DNA of 64,000 bases from Polyangium sp. 6x1 (GTDB taxonomy: Bacteria; Myxococcota_A; Polyangia; Polyangiales; Polyangiaceae). The notes below the pieces were generated by a model. It was not told where the DNA came from and searched no databases. It saw only the letters and a list, made by a program, of their open reading frames with translations. Within the stretch, counting starts at the first letter, position 1; each line of letters starts with the position of its first letter. A program made the position numbers and the translations under genes. Location: the NCBI RefSeq assembly GCF_029946515.1, contig NZ_JARZHH010000058.1, positions 1 to 64,000 of the forward strand. The letters are read 5' to 3'. This document shows, one piece after another, positions 1 through 8,250 of the stretch.

Positions 1-169
1 GGCGGTGAGCTGCGGCGATCTCCGCCGCGAGCTGCGCGTCGGACGCCTTCCGCCGCGGCTCGGGGCGCTTGCACCAGGCGTAGAAGCCGCTGCGCGAAAC
101 GCCGAGGGCGTCGCAAAGCACGGTGACTGGAAAGATGGCCTTCTCCGCGGTGATGAACGCGAACTTCAC
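1..169 (-). CDS. IS3 transposase OrfB, N-terminal part only
   Basis: This is the start of the DDE transposase subunit; the first 56 codons are visible and the gene runs off the left edge. The protein begins VKFAFITAEKA, then has the HTH-like segment CDALGVSRSGFYAW typical of IS3 OrfB proteins. The catalytic DDE core is not in the window. The GTG start overlaps the OrfA stop (GTGA) and is preceded by AAGGAG, so it could be translated by coupling. The frame is also open back to an A7 slippery run in OrfA, so it may be made as an OrfAB fusion. Confidence 0.85.
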   Translation of the reverse strand, partial: MKFAFITAEKAIFPVTVLCDALGVSRSGFYAWCKRPEPRRKASDAQLAAEIAAAHR

Positions 170-465
170 TCGCTCTCCTTCGCGAAGAAGGCCGCCGCTT
201 TTTTTAAGATCTCCCGCTCCATCTGCAGCCGCTTGACCTCACGCCGCAGCCGCACGAGCTCCTCGCGCTCGGCGCCCGTGAGGGTCTCGGGGGGTTTCTC
301 CCCGGCGACGTTGACCTCGTCAGCTCTCACCCACTCGCGTAGCGCCGTTTCGGTAAGATCCAGATCCTTCGCGACCTTCGCGATGCTCCGATCCCCGATC
401 TGGCAGAGCCGAACCGCCTCTGCCTTGAACTCCGCGCTGAACGATCTCCGCTTCCGCCTCGCCAT
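166..465 (-). CDS. IS3 transposase OrfA (HTH and leucine zipper)
   Basis: This 99-residue DNA-binding subunit of an IS3-type transposase has the usual length. Residues about 5-60 form the helix-turn-helix domain (FSAEFKAEAVRL, then VAKDLDLTETALREWV). The C-terminal third, around LVRLRREVKRLQME, is a heptad-rich leucine zipper used for dimerisation. The ATG is preceded by AGGAGAG. The last codons contain an A7 run that fits a -1 programmed frameshift into OrfB. Confidence 0.9.
   Translation of the reverse strand: MARRKRRSFSAEFKAEAVRLCQIGDRSIAKVAKDLDLTETALREWVRADEVNVAGEKPPETLTGAEREELVRLRREVKRLQMEREILKKAAAFFAKESE
197..205 (-). other. Putative -1 ribosomal frameshift site in the IS3 transposase
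   Basis: The minus strand reads TTAAAAAAAGCG, giving seven A residues near the OrfA 3' end. The -1 frame is open from here to the OrfB GTG without a stop, and it is exactly the OrfB frame. This matches the A-rich slippery sites known in IS3 elements. Use of the site is an inference. Confidence 0.5.
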
Positions 466-585
466 GGAACTCTCCTAGCGCATCTCCGCGCCTTTGGGTT
501 TGTCCACGGAAGTGGGGGAGGATCACGTGGCTCCCCGGCCGCGGCAACTTGACGCGCTGACTCGAGTTTGGAGTACCGTGCGCCC

Positions 586-1305
586 ATGTGGCGCCTCTTT
601 GCGAGCCTCGTCATCGCCCTCTTCGTCACCTTCCCGCTGTGCTTCGCCGCCGTCGGCCTCGCCGTCGAGTACGCGGCCGGCAGGCTGGTCGTCGACGATA
701 CCGCACTGCCGACGTGCATCGGCCTGGCCGTGCTCATCGCCCTCTCGTCCTTCGGCGCGCTCCGCCTCTTCCAGGCCTGGCGCCGGACCCGCCCGCCGCG
801 CAGCGAGACCACCGAGACCCGCGGCTTCCTCGAGCGCTACGCCCTCGCCCACCCCGGCCTCTTCGAGAGCGCCCTCAGCTTCAACGGCTTCGGCCTGCGC
901 TACCTCGACCCGCACCAAAGCGGCAGCGGCGTCCTGACCATGACCCTGTGGCTGACCGTCGCCTTCCTGCCGGTCGCGCCGGTCCGTCGCGAGCGCCTGC
1001 GCTTCCTCGGCCCCGAGAAGCAGCACGGCCTGCCCTTCGTCGTCACCTGGCAGACCGCCGCGATCCAGACCGTCGAACGCCTCCCCGTCGACCGCCCGCG
1101 CAGCCGCCGCGTCTACGGCTTCTACTACGGCTTGTTCCTGCCGCTCCTCGTCGCCCCGCCCGTCATCGGCTTCGTGACGCTGGTGCAGCGCCACTTCGAC
1201 GTCGCGGCCTGGCAGTTCTTTACCGCGGTCGCGCTCTACTTCGTCTGGGGCATCGGCCTCGTCTTCGTCGAGCGCCGCGTCATGGGCACCCCCGGCGCCC
1301 TGTGA
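586..1305 (+). CDS. Polytopic membrane protein of unknown function
   Basis: A 239-residue integral inner-membrane protein that I do not assign to a named family. Five hydrophobic segments are visible, at about residues 4-28, 42-60, 113-132, 172-198 and 206-228, with a basic loop (RRTRPPR) after the second. The ATG at MWRLF is chosen over an ATG six codons upstream because hydrophobic residues start right after it. The gene stands alone between the insertion sequence and an FG-GAP lipoprotein. High GC3 supports a real gene. Confidence 0.75.
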   Translation: MWRLFASLVIALFVTFPLCFAAVGLAVEYAAGRLVVDDTALPTCIGLAVLIALSSFGALRLFQAWRRTRPPRSETTETRGFLERYALAHPGLFESALSFNGFGLRYLDPHQSGSGVLTMTLWLTVAFLPVAPVRRERLRFLGPEKQHGLPFVVTWQTAAIQTVERLPVDRPRSRRVYGFYYGLFLPLLVAPPVIGFVTLVQRHFDVAAWQFFTAVALYFVWGIGLVFVERRVMGTPGAL

Positions 1306-1528
1306 GCCGCGCGTCAGTGGTGTAGATGGGCGTGCCGCCACGCCATCGCGACGTCCTCAAAGCACTCGGCCTGGCCCCCGCGCACGCCGCCTGCGCGACG
1401 CCCGCGGCTACGTCCTGACCGGGTCTTGAACTCGATGCCATTCGCGTCGTTTCATCGTAAAAGAGCGGCTCACGAAATGCCGCTCCGGCAACGACCTGCG
1501 CGGCCCCTTTCCTTTCCAGGAGTTTCAC
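1306..1528. other. Intergenic, no gene seen
   Basis: No reading frame here is convincing. A 7-bp inverted repeat (GAGCGGC ... GCCGCTC, near 1472-1494) could be a terminator or regulatory hairpin. The downstream gene has a good Shine-Dalgarno (CCAGGAGTTTCAC before its ATG). Confidence 0.4.
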
Positions 1529-4129
1529 ATGCGTTCCCTCTTCATGCGCCGCACCACGTCGGGCTTCGTGGTCACGGCGCTTTTCCTCGGGTGCCTCGCG
1601 GGGCCCTTCGGCTGCGAGGCCGAAGGGCCCAGCGCGGCGAGCGGAGGCTCCACCGCAGACGCCTCCAGCTCGTCCACGAGCGGCAGCGGCGGCGCCGGCG
1701 GCATGATGACGAGCTCGTCCTCGACGAGCGGAACCGGCGGCAGCGGCGGCATGGGCGGCAGCGGCGGCATGGGCGGCAGCGGCGGCGTGGGCGGCAGCGG
1801 CGGCGCTGCCTGTGTCCCCGTCGACGACAACGACCCCTGCACCGACGACGTCTGCGAAAACAACGAGCCTGTCCACCTCCCCGCTTCCGGCGCTGCCTGC
1901 ATTGACGGGGACACGTGCACCCAAGGCGACACCTGCCAGGCCGGCGCGTGCATGGGCAAACCCCTCTGCAACGGGGGCGCTACCTGCATGGCCGGCACCT
2001 GCGTCCCGGCCGCGTGCATGGGTTCGCTCGGGCTCCCTGGGCCTCCGCAGTCGCGGACGGTGAGCGATGCGACCTCCGTGGCCTCGGCGGACATCAACGG
2101 CGACGGCAAGCTCGACCTCGCGCTCACGGACGGCGGGGCCAGCCTCAAGCTCTACTTCAACCAAGGCAGCGGAACCTTCCCTTATCCGCTGTCGCTCACC
2201 GTCAACTCGTTTCCTCACTCGGTCGCGATCGGTGACCTCACCGGCGACGGCAAACCCGACTTCGTCGTCGCGAGCACCAATAGCCCCAACTTGAGCTTCA
2301 TCGCGCAGGATGATAATTACTTCGGCGGCTACGCCCCCGCCGTCAACCTCCCCGTGGGCTCGGGCCCCCGGTCCGTGGCGCTGGCGGATCTGAACGGCGA
2401 CGGGAAGCTCGACGCGGTCGCCGCGAACACCACCAGCAACAACGTCAGCGTGCTGCTCAACAAGGGCAATGGCTCTTTCGACCCCGCGGTCAACTACCCC
2501 GCCGGCACGGGCCCGCGAGCGCTCGTGGTCAAGGACTTGAACGGCGATGGCGTGCTCGACCTGGCCGTCGCAAACTGGCTCGCGAACAACCAGGCGCACG
2601 TGCTCCTCGGCCAGGGAGGCGGCACCTTCGCGGCGCCGGTCTCGTACCCGGTGGGCGCGGATCCCCGGGCGATCGCCGCGGGGGACATCAACAACGACGG
2701 CAAACCCGACCTCGCCGTCGTCAACAACGGCAGCGACAACGTGAGCGTGCTCTTGAACCAGGGCAATGGCACGTTCGCCGCAGCCGTCCACGTGCCCGTA
2801 GGCAACGAACCCACGGGGATCCAGGCGACGGACCTCGACGGCGACGGCCTCATCGACCTCGCGGTCACCAATAATATCGGGTACAGCGGCGCCGCCGACG
2901 TGACGCTGCTCTTCAACAAATACGATGGCAACCAGCTGCTCTTCGCCACCAAACAACACCCGGCGAGCGAGGGCGCCCAGGCGCTCGTCTCGACGGACCT
3001 CAATGGCGACGGCAAGCCCGATCTGGCCATCGCGGGCTCAACGACCAACTTGAACAGCCCGGACGACCTGACCGTGCTGCTCAACCAGGGCCAGGGCGCC
3101 TTCGGCCCGGTGGTCTACTCGACGGAGCTTGAGCCGCAGCCGCTCACGGCGGCGGACGTGGACAGCGACGGCAAGCTCGACCTCGCCGTCGTGAATTTCG
3201 GCAAGCAGAACGTCAGCCCCGGGCAATTGGCCGTCTTCCGCAACCTGGGTGATGGCACCTTCGCCTTCCCGGATGTCTACAGCGCCTCCCTGGGCTCCAC
3301 GGGGGTCAAGGCGGGCGAGCTGAACGGCGACGGCAAACCCGATGTCGTGATCTCGAACATCGTCGGCAGCGTGAGCGTACGCCTCAACCAGGGCAATGGT
3401 ACGTTCGGCCTCCCGGTCGAATACCCCGTGGGCGCCGACGCCTACGCGCCCGCGGTGGCGGACCTGAATGGGGACGGGAAAAACGACCTCGCCGTCGCCG
3501 ATCTCGGCAGCGACAAGGTGGCCGTGCTGTTCAACCAGGGCAATGGCACCTTCGGTGCGGCGGTCACGTATGCCACGGGCGGCTCGCCGCGGTGGGTGAT
3601 CGCGGCGGACCTGAATGGCGACGGCAAACCGGACCTCGCCACGGCGAATACGGCTGACGACAGCGTGAGCGTGCTCTTCAACCAGGGCGACGGCACCTTC
3701 GCCGCCAAGGTCGATTATCCTGGCATCCCGTCCGCCGTGTCCGTCGAGGCGGCGGACTTCAACGGCGACGGCAAGCTCGACCTCGCGGCGACGGGGTTTT
3801 CCGACATCCGCGTCCGTGTCTTCCTGAACCAGGGCGACGGCACCTTCGCCGCGCCGGTGGAGTATCTCGTGGGCCCGAGCCCGTGGTCGATCGCGATCGC
3901 GGACCTCGACGTCGATGGCAAGCTCGACCTCGCGGTGGCCAACAGCGACAACGCGACGGTCAGCGCGCTGCTCGGCAACGGGGACGGTACGTTCGGCGAG
4001 CAGGCGAGATACCCCGTGGGCCCGAATGCGCAGGCGGTCATCGCGGCGGACTTCTCGGGCGACGGCCGGCCCGACCTCGCGTTCGAGGCCACGAACCTGG
4101 TGGTCCTCAAGAACGTCTGCTTGCCCTGA
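1529..4129 (+). CDS. Large FG-GAP/VCBS repeat lipoprotein
   Basis: This 866-residue protein is predicted to be a surface or periplasmic beta-propeller. The signal peptide ends in a lipobox (LAGPFGC), followed by a Ser/Gly linker rich in GGSGG to about residue 90. A Cys-rich stretch (C-x-DDVC, C-x-GDTC) covers about residues 95-170. From about 185 to the end there are 14 copies of a calcium-binding motif of the form D-x-N-G-D-G-K-x-D-L-A, spaced 45-60 residues apart, the hallmark of integrin-alpha-like FG-GAP/VCBS propellers. Such proteins are abundant in myxobacteria; ligand and role are unknown. No enzyme domain is seen. Excellent SD and ATG. Confidence 0.9.
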   Translation: MRSLFMRRTTSGFVVTALFLGCLAGPFGCEAEGPSAASGGSTADASSSSTSGSGGAGGMMTSSSSTSGTGGSGGMGGSGGMGGSGGVGGSGGAACVPVDDNDPCTDDVCENNEPVHLPASGAACIDGDTCTQGDTCQAGACMGKPLCNGGATCMAGTCVPAACMGSLGLPGPPQSRTVSDATSVASADINGDGKLDLALTDGGASLKLYFNQGSGTFPYPLSLTVNSFPHSVAIGDLTGDGKPDFVVASTNSPNLSFIAQDDNYFGGYAPAVNLPVGSGPRSVALADLNGDGKLDAVAANTTSNNVSVLLNKGNGSFDPAVNYPAGTGPRALVVKDLNGDGVLDLAVANWLANNQAHVLLGQGGGTFAAPVSYPVGADPRAIAAGDINNDGKPDLAVVNNGSDNVSVLLNQGNGTFAAAVHVPVGNEPTGIQATDLDGDGLIDLAVTNNIGYSGAADVTLLFNKYDGNQLLFATKQHPASEGAQALVSTDLNGDGKPDLAIAGSTTNLNSPDDLTVLLNQGQGAFGPVVYSTELEPQPLTAADVDSDGKLDLAVVNFGKQNVSPGQLAVFRNLGDGTFAFPDVYSASLGSTGVKAGELNGDGKPDVVISNIVGSVSVRLNQGNGTFGLPVEYPVGADAYAPAVADLNGDGKNDLAVADLGSDKVAVLFNQGNGTFGAAVTYATGGSPRWVIAADLNGDGKPDLATANTADDSVSVLFNQGDGTFAAKVDYPGIPSAVSVEAADFNGDGKLDLAATGFSDIRVRVFLNQGDGTFAAPVEYLVGPSPWSIAIADLDVDGKLDLAVANSDNATVSALLGNGDGTFGEQARYPVGPNAQAVIAADFSGDGRPDLAFEATNLVVLKNVCLP

Positions 4130-4146
4130 AAACGAGATATTTCTAC

Positions 4147-4193
4147 CCCGAACGCGGGGTCACGCCGCCGGCCTGGACGTGAACCGCCGGCGG
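4147..4193. terminator. Possible bidirectional terminator hairpins
   Basis: Two hairpins lie between converging genes: CCCCG-AACG-CGGGG, and an 8-bp stem CCGCCGGC/GCCGGCGG with a 13-nt loop. There is no clear U-tract, so the call rests on position and stem strength only. Confidence 0.3.
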
Positions 4194-4227
4194 CGCCCCG
4201 CGTCGGTCCCTTCACGAGCGATGACGT

Positions 4228-4572
4228 CTACTTGATGCCGAGCGCGACACCCTCGGGGTGGACGGCGATCAGGCGTCCCGTTTCGGCGTCGAATTCGAGG
4301 CCGACGTTCGCCGGGTTGCCACAATGACGTTTGGCGCCCGGAGGCAACGGAAGCAAGAGGCCCACGAAGATTCGACCGTCCCGATGGTGCTCGCGTACGC
4401 CGATGAACGGCTGCTGTCGGAGCTCCTCTGGCAGGAGAGGGACGAGGCTTTCGAGGTCGAAGCGGGGTGAATGCTCTGCCATGTTCACTCCCAATCGCCG
4501 TCCGTCGCGGAAAAGCCACAGAGCAACGGCAACGCCTACGCCGAGGAGGACGACAAGGACCGCGCTGTTCAT
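4228..4572 (-). CDS. Small membrane-anchored protein, unknown
   Basis: A 114-residue protein with one N-terminal hydrophobic segment (about residues 3-20, VLVVLLGVGVAVALWLF) followed by a soluble domain. The ATG at MNSAVLVV is preceded by AGAAGGAAC. An upstream in-frame extension is Arg-rich and unlikely to be translated. The C-terminal half has alternating hydrophobic residues suggesting beta strands. I do not recognise the family. It converges on the FG-GAP gene. Confidence 0.65.
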   Translation of the reverse strand: MNSAVLVVLLGVGVAVALWLFRDGRRLGVNMAEHSPRFDLESLVPLLPEELRQQPFIGVREHHRDGRIFVGLLLPLPPGAKRHCGNPANVGLEFDAETGRLIAVHPEGVALGIK

Positions 4573-4980
4573 GTTCCTTCTGTCCCTATCATGAGACGTT
4601 GGCGAGCGGCTACGAGGCGACCGAGAAAGACGACGCGGAGCAGCAGTCCGATGACGAGCCGGGCCCCGGACGGAGGTTCGCCCTCGGCGGAGCAGCCGCA
4701 ATCGCTCGGGATGTTGATGCTCATTCTCCGCAGCTGAGGCGCTCAGGCAGCAGCAGCAGCGGCAGGTGGTAACTCGGGCTGCGGTACGTCGTCCTCAGGG
4801 TCGCGATGCCCGCGAAACCGGGCTGGCGCGCCGAAATACGGGCAGGGGCCTGCCTCGACATCACCTCCCGAAGCCGCGTTCCACGGTGGCATCGATCTTG
4901 AATTGACGACCTGACACATCGCCGTCGGCGCCGGCTCGGCGCGCGGCACCCCACGCTTTTACAAGAACAGAGGACTCGAC
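4573..4980. other. Divergent intergenic region, no gene seen
   Basis: This 408-nt region separates the small membrane protein gene and the EGF/FG-GAP gene, so it should hold promoters for both. A short CAG run (4748-4760) is present. I see no convincing reading frame and no clear promoter. Confidence 0.4.
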
Positions 4981-7257
4981 GTGCGTTATCTCAAAAGCTC
5001 GCTCTCCAATTTGACGATCCCGGCTCTCTCCGCCCTGCTCCTCGCGGGCTGCGCCAGCGCTGACCCCTCCGAGGCCGACAGCCACGAAGGCGACGAGGTC
5101 GTGGGCGAGGCTCATGACGCGCTCACCGCCGAGCAGTGCAACTACTTCGATGTCAACGGCACGGTCCAGCTCTGCCACAAGACCAGCTCGACGATTCATC
5201 CCTACACGATCATCCGTGTCAGCGAGCAGGCGTGCGTCAATGCGCACAGCGCTCACAACGGCGACTACGTCACCAGCCTCGATCCGACCTCGCCGCTCTT
5301 CGACCCGACGTGCGGCGGCATGGGCTGCCTGCCCGTGAACGCGCCGTGCGACGCCACGGTGCCCTGCTGCGACGGCCTCACGTGCCAGAGCGGCACCTGC
5401 GTCGACGTCGACGAGTGCGCCGCCGGCACCGACAACTGCGACGAAAACGCCGCCTGCACCAACACCGCGAGCTCCTTTACCTGCGCCTGCAATGCGGGGT
5501 ACGAGGGCGACGGCGTGAGCTGTACCAATATCGACGAGTGCGCCGCAGGCCCGTGTCAGAACGGCGGCACATGCACGGACGGCGTGGGCAGCTACACCTG
5601 CGCGTGCGCGCCCGGCTTCACCGGCGCCAACTGCGAGACCAATATCGACGAGTGCGCCGCAAGCCCGTGTCAGAACGGCGGCACCTGCGCCGACGGCATC
5701 AATAGCTACAGCTGCGCGTGCGCGCCCGGCTTCAGCGGCACCGATTGCGAGACCAACATCGACGAGTGCGCCGCAAGCCCGTGCCTGAACGGCGGCACCT
5801 GCGCCGACGGCATCAATGGCTACACCTGCGCGTGCGCGCCCGGCTTCGCCGGCACCAACTGCGAGACCAACATCGACGCGTGCGCCGCAAGCCCGTGCCT
5901 GAACGGGGGCACCTGCACCGACGGCGTGGGCAGCTACACCTGCGAATGCGCGCCCACCTACGAGGGGACCCACTGCGAGGCTTGCACAGGCACCCTCGCG
6001 GACTGCAACGGGAACTCGTCCGACGGCTGCGAGGTGAACCTCCAGAGCGACACCGAGAGCTGCGGCGCCTGCGGCAGCGCGTGCGCCACGGGCGAAATCT
6101 GCTCGAACGGCACCTGCCAGGCCGCGCCCACCGGCCAGGTCCCCGGCACGCCGGTCAGCTCCGCCGCGAACCACAACCCGCTGGCTCCGGCGGTCGCCGA
6201 TGTGAATGGCGACGGCAAGCTCGACATCCTCGTGGCCAACGCCGAATCCGGATCAATTGTGACCCCCTCCGGCTCGTTCTCCGCTTTCCTCGGCAACGGC
6301 GACGCCAGCGTCCAGGCGGAGGCCAACTACGCGGGCGCCTCGCTCTCCAGCAACGCGGTCGTGGCCGCGGACGTGGACGGTGACGGGTGGCTCGACGCGG
6401 TCACCGTCGACGGCCAGACGAACCTGCCCCTCGTCAACGGAACCATCAGCGTCTACAAGAATCTGGGCCCGAGCGCGCCCGGAACCTTCGGCGCGCCGAC
6501 GAGCTTCACCACCGGCACCCCGGGCTCCGTCCACCTCTGCACCGCCGACTTCGATCACGACGGGGTGGCCGACATCGCCACGACAAGCGTGACCCTGAGC
6601 CAGGTGAGCGTGATCCTCGGCACCGGCGGGGGCAGCTTCGGCGCGCCCTCGTTCATTACCATCCCGAGCACCGGCGGCGTGCAGTCGACGATCGCCTGCC
6701 GTGATCTGAATGGCGATGGCTTCTCCGATCTCGTGGTGACGAGCCCCGCCAGCGCACGCCTGTCGGTCCTCATCAACCAGGGCAACGGCTCGTTCGCCGC
6801 ACCTGTCGCCTACGCCAACTCCGCCAACGGCCAGACGGCGGGCATCGCCTTCGGCGACGCCAACGGCGACGGCATTCTCGATATCCTCTCGAACGGCGCG
6901 GCCGGCCGGTTCCTCTTCTTCTTCAAAGGGAACGGCAATGGCACCTTCGCGAACGGCGTTCAGTCCACCGCCTCGGCCACGGCGGTCGCCAACTCGGCGC
7001 TGGGCGTCGTGGCCGATGACTTCAACGGCGATGGCAAGCTCGACGCCTACATCCTCGTGACGACGGCCTCGGGCGGCGTCCGCCCGATGACCGGCAACGG
7101 CACTGGAAGCTTCACCTCGGGCGCTGTCGTCACGACCGGCGCCTCGCCTGGCCTCAACGCCATCGCCACCGCCGACATGGACGCGGACGGGTACGCCGAC
7201 CTCATCCTGACCAACCGGGGCTCTGGCACCGTGACCGTGGTCCCCAACGGACTCTGA
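4981..7257 (+). CDS. EGF-like and FG-GAP repeat lipoprotein
   Basis: A 758-residue predicted surface lipoprotein. The signal peptide ends at a lipobox (LLLAGC). Residues about 135-330 contain five EGF-like modules of the calcium-binding type, each starting [NV]-[IV]-D-x-C and containing C-x-NGGTC and C-x-C-APGF. A further Cys-rich segment follows to about residue 380. Seven FG-GAP repeats (D-x-N-G-D-G-x-x-D) fill the C-terminal half. Calcium-EGF modules are animal-like adhesion domains; in myxobacteria such proteins are presumed cell-surface adhesins. The start is GTG with AGAGGA upstream. It is a relative of the FG-GAP lipoprotein 850 bp upstream but has its own start region. Confidence 0.9.
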   Translation: MRYLKSSLSNLTIPALSALLLAGCASADPSEADSHEGDEVVGEAHDALTAEQCNYFDVNGTVQLCHKTSSTIHPYTIIRVSEQACVNAHSAHNGDYVTSLDPTSPLFDPTCGGMGCLPVNAPCDATVPCCDGLTCQSGTCVDVDECAAGTDNCDENAACTNTASSFTCACNAGYEGDGVSCTNIDECAAGPCQNGGTCTDGVGSYTCACAPGFTGANCETNIDECAASPCQNGGTCADGINSYSCACAPGFSGTDCETNIDECAASPCLNGGTCADGINGYTCACAPGFAGTNCETNIDACAASPCLNGGTCTDGVGSYTCECAPTYEGTHCEACTGTLADCNGNSSDGCEVNLQSDTESCGACGSACATGEICSNGTCQAAPTGQVPGTPVSSAANHNPLAPAVADVNGDGKLDILVANAESGSIVTPSGSFSAFLGNGDASVQAEANYAGASLSSNAVVAADVDGDGWLDAVTVDGQTNLPLVNGTISVYKNLGPSAPGTFGAPTSFTTGTPGSVHLCTADFDHDGVADIATTSVTLSQVSVILGTGGGSFGAPSFITIPSTGGVQSTIACRDLNGDGFSDLVVTSPASARLSVLINQGNGSFAAPVAYANSANGQTAGIAFGDANGDGILDILSNGAAGRFLFFFKGNGNGTFANGVQSTASATAVANSALGVVADDFNGDGKLDAYILVTTASGGVRPMTGNGTGSFTSGAVVTTGASPGLNAIATADMDADGYADLILTNRGSGTVTVVPNGL

Positions 7258-8250
7258 GCAGGTGCCCGCGATACCGGGCAAGCGGGCGCGATAGGGCGGT
7301 ATGCCCTGATTTCAGCGCGGTCTCGGCAGGGGAATCGGTGCACCCTGCCGAGCTCTTCACCGCTCATCCCGAGGGGTGTCCTATCCACCACGCTCCCTCG
7401 AGCCCCCCTCGGTACATCGTCACATAAAGCAAACCGGCGCTGCACCGCCGCCCCGAATGCGTGCCGGTGATCGTTTCAGGATACGGTCGACCTCCACACG
7501 GCAAGACGCGCGTACCTGGCACGAGCGGCCTCCTTCGATTTCGTGGCCAGCGAGGGCCCTGCATGTTGGGGCTCCGGGAGGCCCGCCACGGCTCGGCTTC
7601 CACTGCTGCTCGTGCGGGCATTTCATCGCGGCGCACGGATCACCCCCGCCTCGCTGCGCGGGGCCGTTGCCGTGGGAATCGTGCTTCATCGTCGGGTCCA
7701 CTCCCACGGGAGCCTCCTCTCGGCTTGGACGCGTGTACAACATGGCCCACAGGCGAACCTCTTTCGTCCTGACCGGCGCGGTCCACGTGCCAGGTGGTAT
7801 GTCAACGAAGATTTCCGAACAGCTCTTTGGGTTCGAATCCGAGCTTGCGAAGACCGACCCCATGGCTTGCTCTTCGCCCGGACCCTTGCACCTCATATTG
7901 TTCGTGGTAAAGCTCGTTCCGTTTTGAACGAGATGGACCCGTAAACCAAGGAAGGCCGTGTGGGGCGCCACGACCCAGGAGCCGCGCATGTCTCTCGTTC
8001 TGGCTCCGAGGTTCCCCCTCCCTTCACCACGGCGGCATGACAGGAACGGCATCGCTGCGCCCCCGTTGCGCTTGGGCGTGAAGAAGGGCGAATTCCCGTC
8101 CTGATGTGACCACCCTACGCGGGAGGCGTCGGGGGGCTCACGGGCCTTTCGCCATTGCCTCCTCTGCGCGCGAGCCCGCTCGCGTTCGTCCGGGGCATCC
8201 ATCGGCGGCCATTTCGGGCAAACCCCGCGAAAGACCGATAGAACAACGAC
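7258..8250. other. Long intergenic stretch without a convincing gene
   Basis: Almost 1 kb without a frame showing the strong GC3 bias of the neighbours. The longer open frames on both strands are compositionally odd. One 42-codon frame (about 7798-7927 plus, starting MSTKISEQLFG and preceded by AGGTGG) is the best small-gene candidate but is unsupported. A GGTTCGAATCC string at 7829-7840 resembles a tRNA T-arm but does not fold as one. Confidence 0.4.

Larger units (their letters stand above)
1..525 (-). mobile_element. IS3-family insertion sequence, truncated by window edge
   Basis: The element contains the two overlapping reading frames typical of IS3 transposases, OrfA then OrfB in the -1 frame. 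Its OrfA-side end is probably near position 525: read on the minus strand, the sequence there begins TGATCCTCC and continues to about 501, which looks like an IS3 terminal repeat. The other terminus and any target duplication are outside the window, so the boundary at 525 is an inference. Nothing shows that it is inactive. Confidence 0.8.

Noticed and set aside
523-1341. Minus-strand frame opposite the membrane protein gene
   Set aside because: Mostly Asp/Glu/Arg/Ala without hydrophobic core; the plus strand has clear transmembrane helices.
7829-7840. tRNA T-arm-like string GGTTCGAATCC
   Set aside because: Flanking bases cannot form the 5-bp T stem on either strand and no acceptor or anticodon arms are present.
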